From assembly GCF_016097555.1 (NCBI RefSeq), contig NC_054702.1, positions 89,634,602-89,698,601 on the forward strand: DNA of 64,000 nt, written 5' to 3'. The position numbers and the translations under genes were made by a program. Below, piece after piece: positions 50,542-61,952 of the stretch (its first letter is position 1; each line of letters starts with the position of its first letter). Below the pieces are notes generated by a model that saw nothing but the letters and a program-made list of their open reading frames with translations, did not search any database and was not told where the DNA came from. Source of the stretch: Gigantopelta aegis. Lineage: Eukaryota > Mollusca > Gastropoda > Neomphalida > Peltospiridae.

Positions 50542-51274
50542 TACTATTCAGAAGTAACTTATAAAGCAGTGTATCATACACTGAGAGGTACGAGCATTTA
50601 AAAAAAAAATATCAACCCAAAAACGAAAAGAAAAAAAAAGAGAAGCTTTTTGTGGTATTACGAACACCAGGAAGACCAGAAAGACTTCGAATGTACAGGA
50701 ATGAATAGTTTAAACATTAAAATCTATAGGGCCTAATGTTCGATTTCAATTATCATTTATAGTGAAAAATACGCTGTATGTACAATGTTTAAAAACTAGG
50801 ATCCGTCGCTTTAATGTTCTAGATCCGATTCGGACTACCGGTATACTGCTGGAGATTGAATATTCAAATTTAACCAATACTCCATTCCAGGTGCATGCAT
50901 GAAAATTAGCTTGGAACGTGTGTGTGTGAGGGCGCGCGCTTGCTTTCATATTGTACAGGAATGTTAGATTTTTTTTTTTAGATGATTATATCTGAATCAT
51001 GTTTCAAATTGTAACACAATGAAGTACTACATGACAAATTCTGTGCCTGCTCAACACAACACAACAAACACGTGGCATCCTGTCTGCAGTGAGCGGGATG
51101 TTGCTCAGCGGAAAAGAGATCGCTACATATCAGTGGCGTAGCCAGCATGAGGCTGCCGCGCCTGGAATTTCCCCAGATTTAGTTTATTTTCCCCATGACA
51201 CTGATATTTATTTTACAGGTCTGAGTTCGTCTCGGCGTTTTTTCCTCTCTGGCTACGTCCCAGTATATATAGTC

Positions 51275-51553
51275 TTTCTTGGATCAACCCTCTTCGGTGG
51301 GTCCACAGGGCTATTTCTTGTTACAGCAAGTGTTCCACAATTGGTGTAACAAAAGCCAGGGCATGTACTATCGGTACCGTACTATCCCATCTATGGGATG
51401 CTGCATTTGAAAGATATTTTACTGCCAATAAGAAAACGTAGCCCACTGTGTGACAGCAGCACGATTCCTCGCATTATCTGCATGGTCCTTAACCATATAA
51501 TCATAATTAAAATGTGTCAAGTGCGTCTTTAAACATTCCTTCCTTCCTTCCAA
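51275..51553 (+). repeat. SINE, diverged
   Basis: GGTGGGTCCACAGGGCTATT, GGGCATGTACTATCGG and the tail GTCAAGTGCGTCTTTAAACA identify a worn copy of the type A/C family. Confidence 0.7.
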
Positions 51554-52327
51554 CAGCTTTTAAAATGATAGGATGGCACATTTAAGATGGCCAAATATGC
51601 ACCTAAGAACATTTACACTTGGTAAAACTTCTGGAGTCCTACATCATCATACCATATGGTGTAATTCAGAGTAATTAAATGTAAAAAACATGTTGGTGAA
51701 TAAAATTCTGAACATGTCGGGGCCTAGATTGGGATTTTCAGGTGGTACACAGACTTTTTCCGCATACACATACACCACACATTTACATCTGATGTCCAAA
51801 AATTTAATTTCCTGCATTCTACTATATGTACTTTTTGTAGGCTTATGTATAAGCATCATATATTCAAAAGGTAATGTACCAAATTGTTGGATCCAAAAAA
51901 AATATTATTTACAATGAAGAACTTGACTATCCATTCAGATAGTTACAATTACAATCACAAAATCAAGAAGGGGTTTTATTCCTGAAATCCCTGATATGTT
52001 TTAGAGGTAGCAGGTTTATTTAATACAAAAACAAATCATGACAAGGATCCACTTCAAAAAAGGTAACCATCAATTTTTTTTATTGAAATCATGATTTCAT
52101 TTCTTTTTTCTTTAAAGAAAATTACCTGAATTCTGCCATTAAATCTGTCAAAAGATGAAAAAATACTTTAACAATATATACTTCCAGCAGAGTTTTTTTT
52201 TATTTTAACAGACTTGCCAATAATAGTTAATGTTATACATATTGTTCACCATCAAAACCCCCAACCCAAAACCAACATAAGAAAATTTACTAATAAATAA
52301 TCTGTTTGAAATGACCACTTCACAAGC

Positions 52328-52520
52328 CATTTTAAGACTTTAATGATACACATTTTAAGAAACTTTAATAATACACATTTTAAGAGACTTTAAGAGACTT
52401 TAATAATACACATTTTAAAATACTTTAATAATACACATTTTAAGACACTTTAATAACACACATTTTAAGAGACTTTAATAATACACATTTTAAGAGTTTT
52501 CAATGATATACAATTTTAAA
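52328..52520. repeat. 28-bp minisatellite
   Basis: About seven units built on ACTTTAATAATACACATTTT and AAGAG, period about 27-28 bp. It lies 160 bases beyond the stop codon of the NEPRO-like gene, so it may be in its 3' UTR. Confidence 0.88.
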
Positions 52521-52678
52521 GTATGTTCATTTAGACATTAGCAATAAACATGCCAACATAAAATCAATTTTAAATAGTATTTAATTCCTTAATTGTAACA
52601 AGTATTTGTTTTACATTTCACATCTACACCAAGAGTAAATTGGATTAACCGTACAGATTGTTCGAAAATCTGTTACAC

Positions 52679-55600
52679 TTAATGCTTTTTTCTAACTGTT
52701 TTATCTTTTCCAAGCTTCGTTACTTTCTTGATTTTGATAGCTTGAGTCATATCATTCTGCTGTTCTACTAACTGTTTCTGTGCATGAACTCTGTCTTCTT
52801 TATTCTTTGATGGTTTACTTTTACCCTTATTTATTACACTCTTTGATGTCTGTAAAACAGAACTATTTTTCAACTTCAATTGCTGAACTGCAGCATTTTC
52901 CAGTAAGGAATCCACTTCATTCAGTAAATCCATTTCTCTCTGAAGATCTCTCACTTCAACATTTTTGGTCTTTTTCAGTTGTTTTAATACTTGCTGCAAC
53001 TGTTTCCGTAACTTCCCACATTCAGCCGAACAAATGTGTACAATCTTCCCTGCAAGTTCAAACTGACTGCTCTCTTTTAGAATTTTAATAACACTTTTCA
53101 AATGTTTTCTTTTTTTCTGAAGCTCCGAGTCAAGGCGACCTGTTTCAAGGTTAGGTGAGGAACTGGGATCAGGATCTGGAGCAGTTTTGCCAGCGTCTGC
53201 TTCTTTCAATTCTTGAGTTTTCGTCTTCTGCATTGACTCACAAGCTGAAATAACATTTTTGTCTGTAGAGAGGTCCCTGAATGTGGAATACTTGATTACA
53301 AGACTTCGGACTAAATATTTAGCGTGTTTCAGATCTCTCATCGTCACAATAGCCTTCTCTCCACTTTTTCCACGAAGTGAAGACTTCTTCTTTAAGCTTT
53401 TTATGCCAGTCATAGATGTTTTCCAGTCTGATTGGAAATGTGATGTAGATGGAGTGTGTTTTTTGACATTAATTAGCAAAGACTTCAGTTCAACAAAACT
53501 GTGCGCTTCCTTCACACAGCCAAGAAAGTATTCTCTGTCTCGCAAATGATGGTTTGTCTCTGCACTGAGTACAGTTTTCTTTTTAGAAGGCAACTTTTTG
53601 ATTTCATCAGAATTCTTTTGTTTTCTTTTGGAGTCTTCAGCTTGATGGTTTACAGTTCTCAGTTTCTTAATAGGCACTGTCAAAATGAAAACAAAAATGT
53701 TTGATTAGTTGACTGAAATAAAGGACAATTAACTTAGATATCGATACACAATGTTTTTGCAGACTATAGCTCATCTTTCTTTCTTTCAATTCGCTAGATG
53801 AAATGCAGACTTTAAAGTGCAATTAACAAAGTCTGTTTCTACCACCAATGTGAATTTTACAATTATACCATGTTGCACAAAAAAATTACTTTAAATTATT
53901 GATGGCATTTGCAACAATTGAAATACACTAAAATAAGGCAGTTTGTTCAATATATTACGTACCACTAGAACAAAACGTGGGATGTAACACCTCAACATAT
54001 TACAATATTACCAGAACATCACACGAGTTCAGTGATATAAATTAAAATCAATTATGGGTAAGAAATGGGATATTAAACTCACTACAATTTTGTATCATGT
54101 CCCTCATGAAATAATTTTCATCATCACCCGATAAAGCTCCAATAATTATGATGTGATATCTTAAATAAAAACTGTTCAAAATGGTACATAACAACAGTAG
54201 CAAATAACAGACCTCCTATATCCTCATTGTTGTTATAGGTATCAGTCTCATCTTTAATGTGACCTTCACCTTGGTCAATCTGACCTTCAATCTTCATTGA
54301 CTCTTCATGTTCATTTCTTATTTTTTCAAACATATCGGTCAAGTCATCATCTTGTTTCCTGAAGAAAAATATTTTCATTCATTATTTTACATAGAGTTTA
54401 TGATTTATCACATTATAGATCTAAATATTATGCTAAAAACATTTCTAGTTAGATATACAATGCACCTTACTATATAGGTGTGTAATGAATACACATGGTG
54501 ATAAATACAATACATATCTCAAATATGAGGAGACAAATACGAATATGTATTCACGTCCATGAATACAAAAGTAAAAAGGTTTTGCAGAAAGGATGAACAG
54601 GTTTTAAAAAAAAAAGTAAAAACAGATTAATCATGGGTGTGTCTATTGTTTAGTCCAGAATCACATTCTTTTTAAGGAACACTAACATGTCCACATTTTC
54701 ACAGGAAAGTTCAGCTCTCTGTGCTGTTACCACATCCCCAGAAGTGCTGAATATGCGCTCGCTTGAACACTTGTTGCTGAGATGCATAAGAGATGTTTGG
54801 CTACATGGCTTAGATGTGGAAAAAATACACTGTGGTGTTTCCACCATGCAAGAGGGCACTCATTTAACCCTAACATATTTGTTATTTGAATGCAATAGAC
54901 AAAAATAACCATGAAGCAAAAGTCATTGGGTGTGCAACCAGCCTCGGTGGTGTCATGGTTAAGCCATCAAACAGAAGGCTGGTAGGTACAGGGTTCGAAG
55001 CCCGATACCGGCTCCAACCCACAGCGAGATTTAATGACTCAGTGGATAGTTTTAAGACCACTACACCCTCTTCTCTCTCACTAACCACTAACAACTAACC
55101 TACTGTCCTGGACAGATAGCCCAGATAGCTGAGGTGTGTGCCCAGAACAGCATGCTTGAATCTTAATTGGATATAAGCACCAAAAAAAGAAGGAAAAAGA
55201 GAGTTAAAATAGGTGTGCAAATTGAAGATTATCACTTCGTGAAAACTTATTAAATATAAAAACTTTTCACAAAAGGACTGAAGCATTAAAAGTCCAAAAT
55301 GACCATGACACTAAATTAGGGTCAAATTGGGGCATTCGGTTAAAAGATTCAGCTGAAAGGCATTTTGAAAATAATCATGAGTTAAAAGTAATTAACTTAG
55401 TTCAAGATGATCACTATCTTGCCCCGAGTAACACCTGTGGAACCGTAGATATGCAGTTGAAAGACTGACAATAATACCAAATATGAAAGTCAACATTACC
55501 AGTTCCAAATGACCTCGACATTACTGAGGGGTTACATTCATGAGAATGGAAGTACAAGGTGGATAGACCAACCTGATGAACAATACCAAAAACGTGACGG

Positions 55601-58600
55601 ATTATTTGGTGAACATCCACATCAATTATAAAACATATCTATTAAAATGCTCAAGAATTAAAGGCAATCGAAAAATTTAATTAGTCTTTAACAAAGTTTT
55701 GAAAAAAGAAAGAATCAAATGCATGACATAATATGACCAGTATGATGATTTCAAACATAGGGGCCAATCACAAGTGGATACCTATTCATACATGAGCTAC
55801 ATGATCATACATGAGCTTTCACCAAACGTTAACCAGAATATATAAGTTACAAGTTTTTATTTAACAACATCACTAGAGCACACTGATTTATTAATCATCG
55901 GCTATTGAATGTCAAACTATGGTCATTTTTTACACAGTCATAGAGAAGAAACCTGCTACATTTTCCCCATTAGTAGCAAGGGATCTTTTATATGCACCAT
56001 CTCACAGACAGGAAAGCACATACCATGGCCTTTGATATACAAGTCGTGGTGCACTGGTTCGTTAACCAGACGGTTGGATGACAGAAAATGTCATTCTTTT
56101 AACTCCCATTATGAGTAGCTGAACAGACAGAAAACCAAGAAATAAAACAGAAAAGTAGTATTGGTTAAGCAATGGCTATCAAGTCCATTCTACCACCTTT
56201 TGTATGTTTGACAGGAAAACATGCAAAATGCAACATTTCCAAAATCACCTCTAAATGTCATATGATAAAATTAATGGTAGTAGTAATGATACCTTGTTCC
56301 AATATGAACTCCAGTTACAGCATACACATGTTGGGCAAGGTCTGCAGGCAAACTGTCATTATCGGGTATCTACAAAATACAAACATTTTCACATAAGAAA
56401 TCCTCATGGATTCCATTCCATTCCATTCCAATATTTATTTACATACTCATATACCACTAGAGTTTCGAGCATGTCTGTCCCGGGTCCGATCTCTGGATAG
56501 CCAGTGACCTGACTCAGGACAGACATGGATTCCAATCAGATTTTTATTCAGAGGAGGGGAAGGAAAGGCTTTAGATCTCACTAATTTGGGCACAACAGGT
56601 GTTTTCTGTCTGTTCCGAGTACTCTAATGTCTTGTTAGCAGAGTAATGTTATTAACAGCCAGTAAATAGTCTTTTTAATGTGACTACAGTGTAACATTTC
56701 AGTGGTTTTCTAAAGAGATGTTTTGAGGTCAGCTCGGTTGTACTTAATTTGGGCATACTTATTGTGGGCACAACGTTTACTGCCTCAACTTTGGTACAAT
56801 CTAAAGTGTGTGTGTGTGTGTGTGTAGGTGCATGTGTGCGAGTGTGTGTGTGTGTGTGTGGGGGTGGGGGGGTGGTGGATCAAAATATTATGCAGTGACT
56901 GGCAACACAGTGGGAAATAGTTTTTGTACGAGAACAATACAAATATTTCAGTACAAAGTGGTTTGACTAATTTTTTTGAAATGAAGAAAAAGACCTCAGT
57001 CATGAATATTTGATCTATTTGAGAGAATCGTGATTGAAAATACCAGTACTGAACTAAACAGATAAATCTGTCTTAGAGCTGGGCAAGTGGTATGTTTTTA
57101 CAGTTGCATGTAGCACCATCCGGTTTGATTAACATACCTGGTAATACTTTTTATACTGTAAGATAATGTAATCGCATGCTGAAACACATTTAAATTCAAA
57201 GGTTATATGATCACAAACAGACACATACCCATTTTACTTCAGTTGGAGTGAGAACATGTATTGCAGGCAATAATCTGGTATACCATGACAAGAACACTAA
57301 AGCCTGGGATTTGCATATTGCCCTGTAAATCAAAACACACTGAATAAAAAAAAAACCCAATAATCATTATAAACTGTGTCAAATTAAATTTAAACAACAA
57401 TGATGGTAATTATAATTTAGTATTATAATAATTCTTCAAATAAGGTTCAGATCCACTGTTTTAGCACTGGATTGATCTTTTTACTTTTAATATCATGTTT
57501 ACACAATATCAAACTCAATCCATTTTACACTGATCAATAAATCAATAAAAATGTTTATACAACTTGCAGAATTAAAACATTTCATTTCATCATAATCCTG
57601 AAAATAATTCTTTAACACATGTATATAAAAATTACTTGATCAGAGATAGCTTTGTTTTCAACATCAAATTATGAATATTCAGGTGAAATGCCCCCTAAAC
57701 TATGTAATTGCATGATAGAAAGTTGGTTTTGTTTAATGACACCACTAGAGCACATTGATTTACTAATCATCGCCTATTGGATGTCAAACATTTGGTAATT
57801 TTGACATGTAGTCTTAGAGAGGAAACCATTACATGTTTCTGTTAGTAGCAAGGGATCTTTTAAATGCATCATTCCACAGACAGGATAGCACATACCACGG
57901 CCTTTGATATACCAGTCATGGTGCACTGGCTAAAATGTTGAAAACTTGAGGTATTTTCCTTTTTACAAATACTTCACCTGGCCTCAAACAAATACATATT
58001 TCCCTAATGATAGTAGTCTGGTCCGAACACCACAACAGTCAATGAGACGGCCTACAATTCTTCCAATGAGCTCTCCTTGCTGTTCCGGTTATGTGACTGT
58101 AATTTCCTTCCCTACTGATGTTCGGACCAGACTACTATCCTTAGGGGGAATATGCATTTGTTTGAGGCTGGGTAAAGGAGAAAAGACATGAGAGACAGCC
58201 CAATGGGCCCACTGACAGGGATCGATCCTAAACTGACCATGCATCAAGCCAGTGCTTTACTACTGGGCTACATCTCGTCCTGATTGCATAGTTTTAGTCT
58301 TACCACACTCTGCTGATAGCACTCAGGAAGACAATGTAGGTGGTTGTGAGGTGACCTCTACACAGACGTTGTTGTATCAGACTCGAACAAGTTCAGGATA
58401 TTAATTTTTTTTAAAGTTTTGTTTGTTAACGACACCACTAGAGCACATTGATTTATTAATCATCGATTGTTGGATGTCAAACATTTGACAATTTTTAACT
58501 CATACCTTTGGAAAAAACCTGCTACATTTTTCTATTAGCATCAAGGGATATCTTATATGCACTTCCCACAGACAGGACAGCACATACCACAGCCGTTGAT

Positions 58601-61600
58601 ATATATATATCTGCACTGGATGGGATGTGAAAAAAACGGATCAGAGAAAGGGTCACCTGAGGTGGTTTAATCCTATGACACAGCACCTCAGGTGTGAGCT
58701 CTACCAACTGAGCTAGATCCCATCCCAGGATATTTCAAAATAAGAATGAGCAAAACATCTGAAGCAACACTCCTTGCTTTCATTAAGTAAATGGAACAGA
58801 GTTCATAAACTTTGCTTTTAACAACATGCCATCACTTTCTATAACTTTAAAAGGCATTTTTTCACCACCTTTAAAAAATCAAAAAGATTTTCCAAATTTC
58901 TTCTGTGATCACAACAATTTTACATGATGAAAACTGGCAATCTCTTCATGTTTTATTGTAAATGAAAATTAAAAACATGACAGTGAAACGCCTCAGAACA
59001 GGAATACTCTCAAAACTGGATATTTTTCATTGTTCCTTTTTAAATATCAGTACAGCACATTATCTCTCTAAACTGGATACCCATTGAAAGCACTTTTTTT
59101 TTAAACTTGGTTTAGTGGGTGTTTCGTTTTGAGGGATTTCACTGTATCACCCAATTTTTTTTCTTCTTAAACATGGCATGACCCAATTCAGAATGTAATA
59201 CCTTTTCATGATTACCATGACATTCATTAGGAAGAACTGATAGAATCAGTTCATAACAAATCACTATTACAGGTAACAAACAAGAAGAAAGGATACATGA
59301 AAGTGTGGACTGCGTAGCCCACAGCTTGTGACAGCAGACAGGTTACACCCACCAGCTTCACTAGAAAATGTTCCATTGCCTGCTGTGATGGCAAATAAAG
59401 ACTTGTTTTAGGCACCGACTCTGAACTGAAACAAAAGATATAAAATATGATCAATTTGCGCTAATTTTCCCAATCTCATCAGACAGAGGACCGTAGCGAA
59501 AAATTCCTGGATAAATCACTGCACTTTTTAAATTGTAAGGATCATACTTTGAAGAATTAAATCAGTCCATTTTATGCAAATATTTGACAGGACAAAGATA
59601 TGATTCTACTGTGAATATTTAATTAATCTATCATTTAACAATACATTATTTAACAATACATACCTGTACGAACTGAATCCTTCTAATAACTTGACTGCTA
59701 TCTGATGAATGTCTACACCACTATACCGTGTGAGGCATTTCGAAACCTGAATAAAACATAAAATATATCTGAATGTGGGGAAACAAATTATGGAAGACAT
59801 ATACATCATTTTATTGCTGGAACCATTAAATTGCTTGTATGTCAAGAACGTCCAATGTTCTAAGATGAATAACATCTTAATTTTTAGTTAAATAAAAAAG
59901 GAAATAATAAACAAAGCCAATAAAGATTAGGAATAGGTTGGTCATACATTTGTAGAAAGATCTTTAGTGATGTCTTAAAGAAAATGCCAACTAATACAAC
60001 CATAACTTAAATTTGTTTAAAACCTATTCTGTTAGGCATCACAAATTCACTTGCGTGTGCATGTAAATGCAATCACTTCATCAGATTAGCTTCTGTACAA
60101 AGTGTCTCAGTCTTAGGTGAATTGTGTGATTTTTTAATATAGACAGACACAAATTATTTTGTTACCCACTCATACGTCACACTTCTTGGACAGAATAACT
60201 GAGTGGTGTATTTGGCCATGGGTAGTAACAAAGGGCAGTGAAACAGTTACATACTAAAGGTAGAGTAAACTCAAACAAGAGATTTATGTGTTGGAAAGAT
60301 GTATACCCAGACCAACAACACATACTGACACTTTAACAAGTGAAAAACGCGTAATTTTAGAGTTAATAAAAAGACATGATTATTCCTGCTAACTGGGGGC
60401 AGCCATTTTGTTTCGTTTTTGTGACGTCCGGTGGTATAGCTTGGGGTGAAGTGACGTCAGCTCCGTCCATCTGCTCTATGCACAGTGTAAACAAATGCTC
60501 TAATTTACGACAAGGCGCTTCGCTTTCATCAACCTAACTTGTAAAACAACATAAATGACTTGATAGTATAATAAACTATTTAACTAAATATATTTCAATT
60601 TGCATCAATAGAACGAAATGGAATTATAGTATTTTTCCTTTTTAAAAATCCAAAGAAAAAAAGCCCATATTATTAGGCCTATTGGTATGCTAAGTTTGAG
60701 CAAAAACGACCACTCACGATACCAAAGTGATATTTGATTTGATTTGGGACTACGTAATTGGTCAGTTTTGTGATTTTAGATGGGAAAGTCTACTTAATCA
60801 AGGGTTTTACAGAATTACTTACAGTAATAAAGCAGGACGGCTGATCGATTACGATTAGAGGGGTGTACGGTTAACACACAATACCCTGTGATCTTAATAA
60901 AAGAGGCACGTCTTTTTGTGTGTCTAGACAGTGTCTGGGGACCATCTAAATATACACCTGCCAATCAGGAACCACAGGTACAGGCCACGGAAAGAAAAGA
61001 CCAATTAACTAAGAAAACACTCCACTTATTATTTCAGTACATGGGTTAATTTATGTACAAACCATAATAGTTATTTCAACACTTTGACAATGGTGGTTTA
61101 TTTTGTATTAAACATAAATATATAATTGTTGCTGGCTTACTGGGATGACTATTATTAGTGAATATTGCGATGCATCCGTAAAAATCGGGTATGTTTTGTT
61201 TCTTCAGTTCAAAGATTAATTTCTGATGTGACACGTTAGGTATTACGTAACCACCAGCTCACCAGAGGGCGTATTCACTGGGATGATACAAAATGGCTGC
61301 GCCCGTTATATATAATAGCCGTTACATTATATATCATTGAATATGCATACCAGGTCAAATGCCTTGATTGTCCCTTCCTTTAAGGATAAAAAACAAAACT
61401 TATAAAAGACAAACCAAAAAGACGTAGTCATCAATATTCCCCACCCCTGTTAATGAAATGGAAACCACACTTATTTGGTCACTAGACCACTAGATTAGTA
61501 CGAGTACAATGTTTTGGGAAGTTATCTTTAACAGTTTTGGAGTTGTGCTCGTGAAACAGTGAATTGGATCTTTTCTAGTCATTGGTTTCCACGGTCCCAG

Positions 61601-61952
61601 AAAAATACTGAAAATCCTTTATAGCAAAAGGCACTATTAGTCAACTATATTAATATGTGTACAACATTTTGTGAAGCTACATTGAGTAGTTTTGGAGTGG
61701 TGCTCTGGAAATGCTATCGGATGGACGCACTAACGGTGCCCATTTTAATATCCTAACAAGTTGCGTGGGGTTAACAATGATGATTTGTGACAAGTACCAA
61801 TTTCAATCCTTGCATTGCTTTATCCAATCGGAGCTGACAATTCTTCTTGTAGATAAGACTGGACAACACAAACACCTCGGCCGACAGATGGGACTGACTG
61901 TCGAGCTGAGTCACACATTCTTGTAAGATATCCTTCAGTTCTGATAAATGTC
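52679..61952 (-). CDS. NEPRO: NEPRO-like nucleolar protein, 5' end not resolved
   Basis: NEPRO (nucleolus and neural progenitor protein) is a nucleolar protein needed for early development and linked to RNase P/MRP in vertebrates. Seven coding exons, read right to left: 61952-61798, 59746-59664, 59425-59297, 57322-57229, 56369-56293, 54358-54213 and 53676-52679, all in phase. They give about 560 aa (human about 567), so only a short N-terminal exon is missing; the first exon seen starts in phase 1. The N-terminal domain shows VFVLSSLIYKKNCQLR, LPSQQAMEHFLVKLVG and FLSWYTRLLP. An acidic linker follows, then a Lys-rich C-terminal half containing EAHSFVELKSLLINVKK (like the human SFEEL region), coiled-coil segments and a basic tail KVTKLGKDKTVRKKH suited to nucleolar targeting. 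Assignment is by recalled similarity. Introns hold SINEs, MITEs and a hAT fragment. Confidence 0.8.
54650..54912 (-). pseudogene. hAT transposase C-terminal fragment
   Basis: On the reverse strand, one frame encodes LNECPLAWWKHH and FPHLSHVAKHLLCI, and the next frame continues with SSERIFSTSGDVVTAQRAEL and ENVDMLVFLKKN. Together they are the hAT dimerisation region (normally xPLxWWK ... PSERxFSxAGxxxxxxR ... LxFLxxN). The frame changes near 54790-54830, and everything upstream of this domain is missing, so it is a dead remnant. It lies in a NEPRO-like gene intron beside a SINE. Confidence 0.88.
54936..55170 (+). repeat. SINE, type B
   Basis: Head AGCCTCGGTGGTGTCATGG, GGTTCGAAGCCCGATACC, AAGACCACTACACCCTCTTC and the CAGATAGCTGAGGTGTGTG end are all present. 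It lies immediately left-to-right after the hAT fragment. Confidence 0.85.
55850..56062 (-). repeat. SINE, type C, reverse
   Basis: Tail TTTTTATTTAACAACATCAC, core GTAGCAAGGGATCTTTTATA and CAAGTCGTGGTGCACTGG are reversed type C features. It lies in a NEPRO-like gene intron. Confidence 0.8.
56404..56530 (-). repeat. possible retroposon 3' end with ATTCC tail
   Basis: A short ATTCC repeat is followed by AATATTTATTTACATACTCA and CCACTAGAGTTTCGAGCATG, arranged as a reversed tail plus 3' region. No reverse transcriptase was seen. It abuts NEPRO-like exon 5 (56293-56369) within about 35 bases. Confidence 0.4.
57717..58285 (-). repeat. SINE, type C, reverse, split by a MITE
   Basis: The tail and core (57722-57932: CACCACTAGAGCACATTGAT, AGCAAGGGATCTTTTAAATG) continue after about 250 bases with CCCAATGGGCCCACTGACAG and GGGATCGATCC (58198-58285). 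Related sequences ATTGCATGA and ATTGCATAG flank the whole. The insertion is the element at 57972-58177. Confidence 0.82.
57972..58177. repeat. MITE with ~65-bp inverted ends, inserted in a SINE
   Basis: CCTCAAACAAATACATATTT through GTAGTCTGGTCCGAAC on the left is mirrored by GTTCGGACCAGACTACTATC through TGCATTTGTTTGAGG on the right. The arms are about 65 bp with few mismatches around a core of about 75 bp. Confidence 0.88.
58403..58725 (-). repeat. SINE, type C, with clear tRNA-like head
   Basis: The reverse strand starts GGGATGGGATCTAGCTCAGT with TGGTAGAGCTC, a textbook tRNA A box, then the type C body and a tail mirrored by CACCACTAGAGCACATTGAT. CAGGATATT is duplicated at 58394-58402 and 58726-58734. 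It is the best-preserved head in the window and shows the tRNA origin of the family. Confidence 0.92.
58981..59144. repeat. pogo/Tigger-like MITE
   Basis: CAGTGAAACGCCTCAGAAC at the left and GAGGGATTTCACTG at the right are inverted, with CTCAAAACTGGATA and AAACTGGATACCC inside. TA follows the right end; the left flank is no longer TA. Same family as 5822 and 14055. Confidence 0.7.
60258..61379 (-). mobile_element. TTAA-flanked non-autonomous element, reverse copy
   Basis: Reverse complement of the element at 3584-4769 over nearly its full length, including CACTTGTTAAAGTGTCAGTA-like, TGACGTCAGCT and GGCCACGGAAAGAAAAGACC segments. TTAA lies right of it (61380-61383) and CTAA left (60254-60257). 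It lies in a NEPRO-like gene intron. Confidence 0.72.

Larger units (their letters stand above)
50173..52678. other. intergenic region between CSKMT and the NEPRO-like gene
   Basis: It holds a MITE (50379-50541), another CAGTGGCGTAGCCAGC-type repeat (51131-51265), a SINE (51275-51553) and a 28-bp minisatellite (52328-52520). The right part is the 3' flank of the NEPRO-like gene and the left part the CSKMT promoter side. No gene was seen. Confidence 0.6.
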
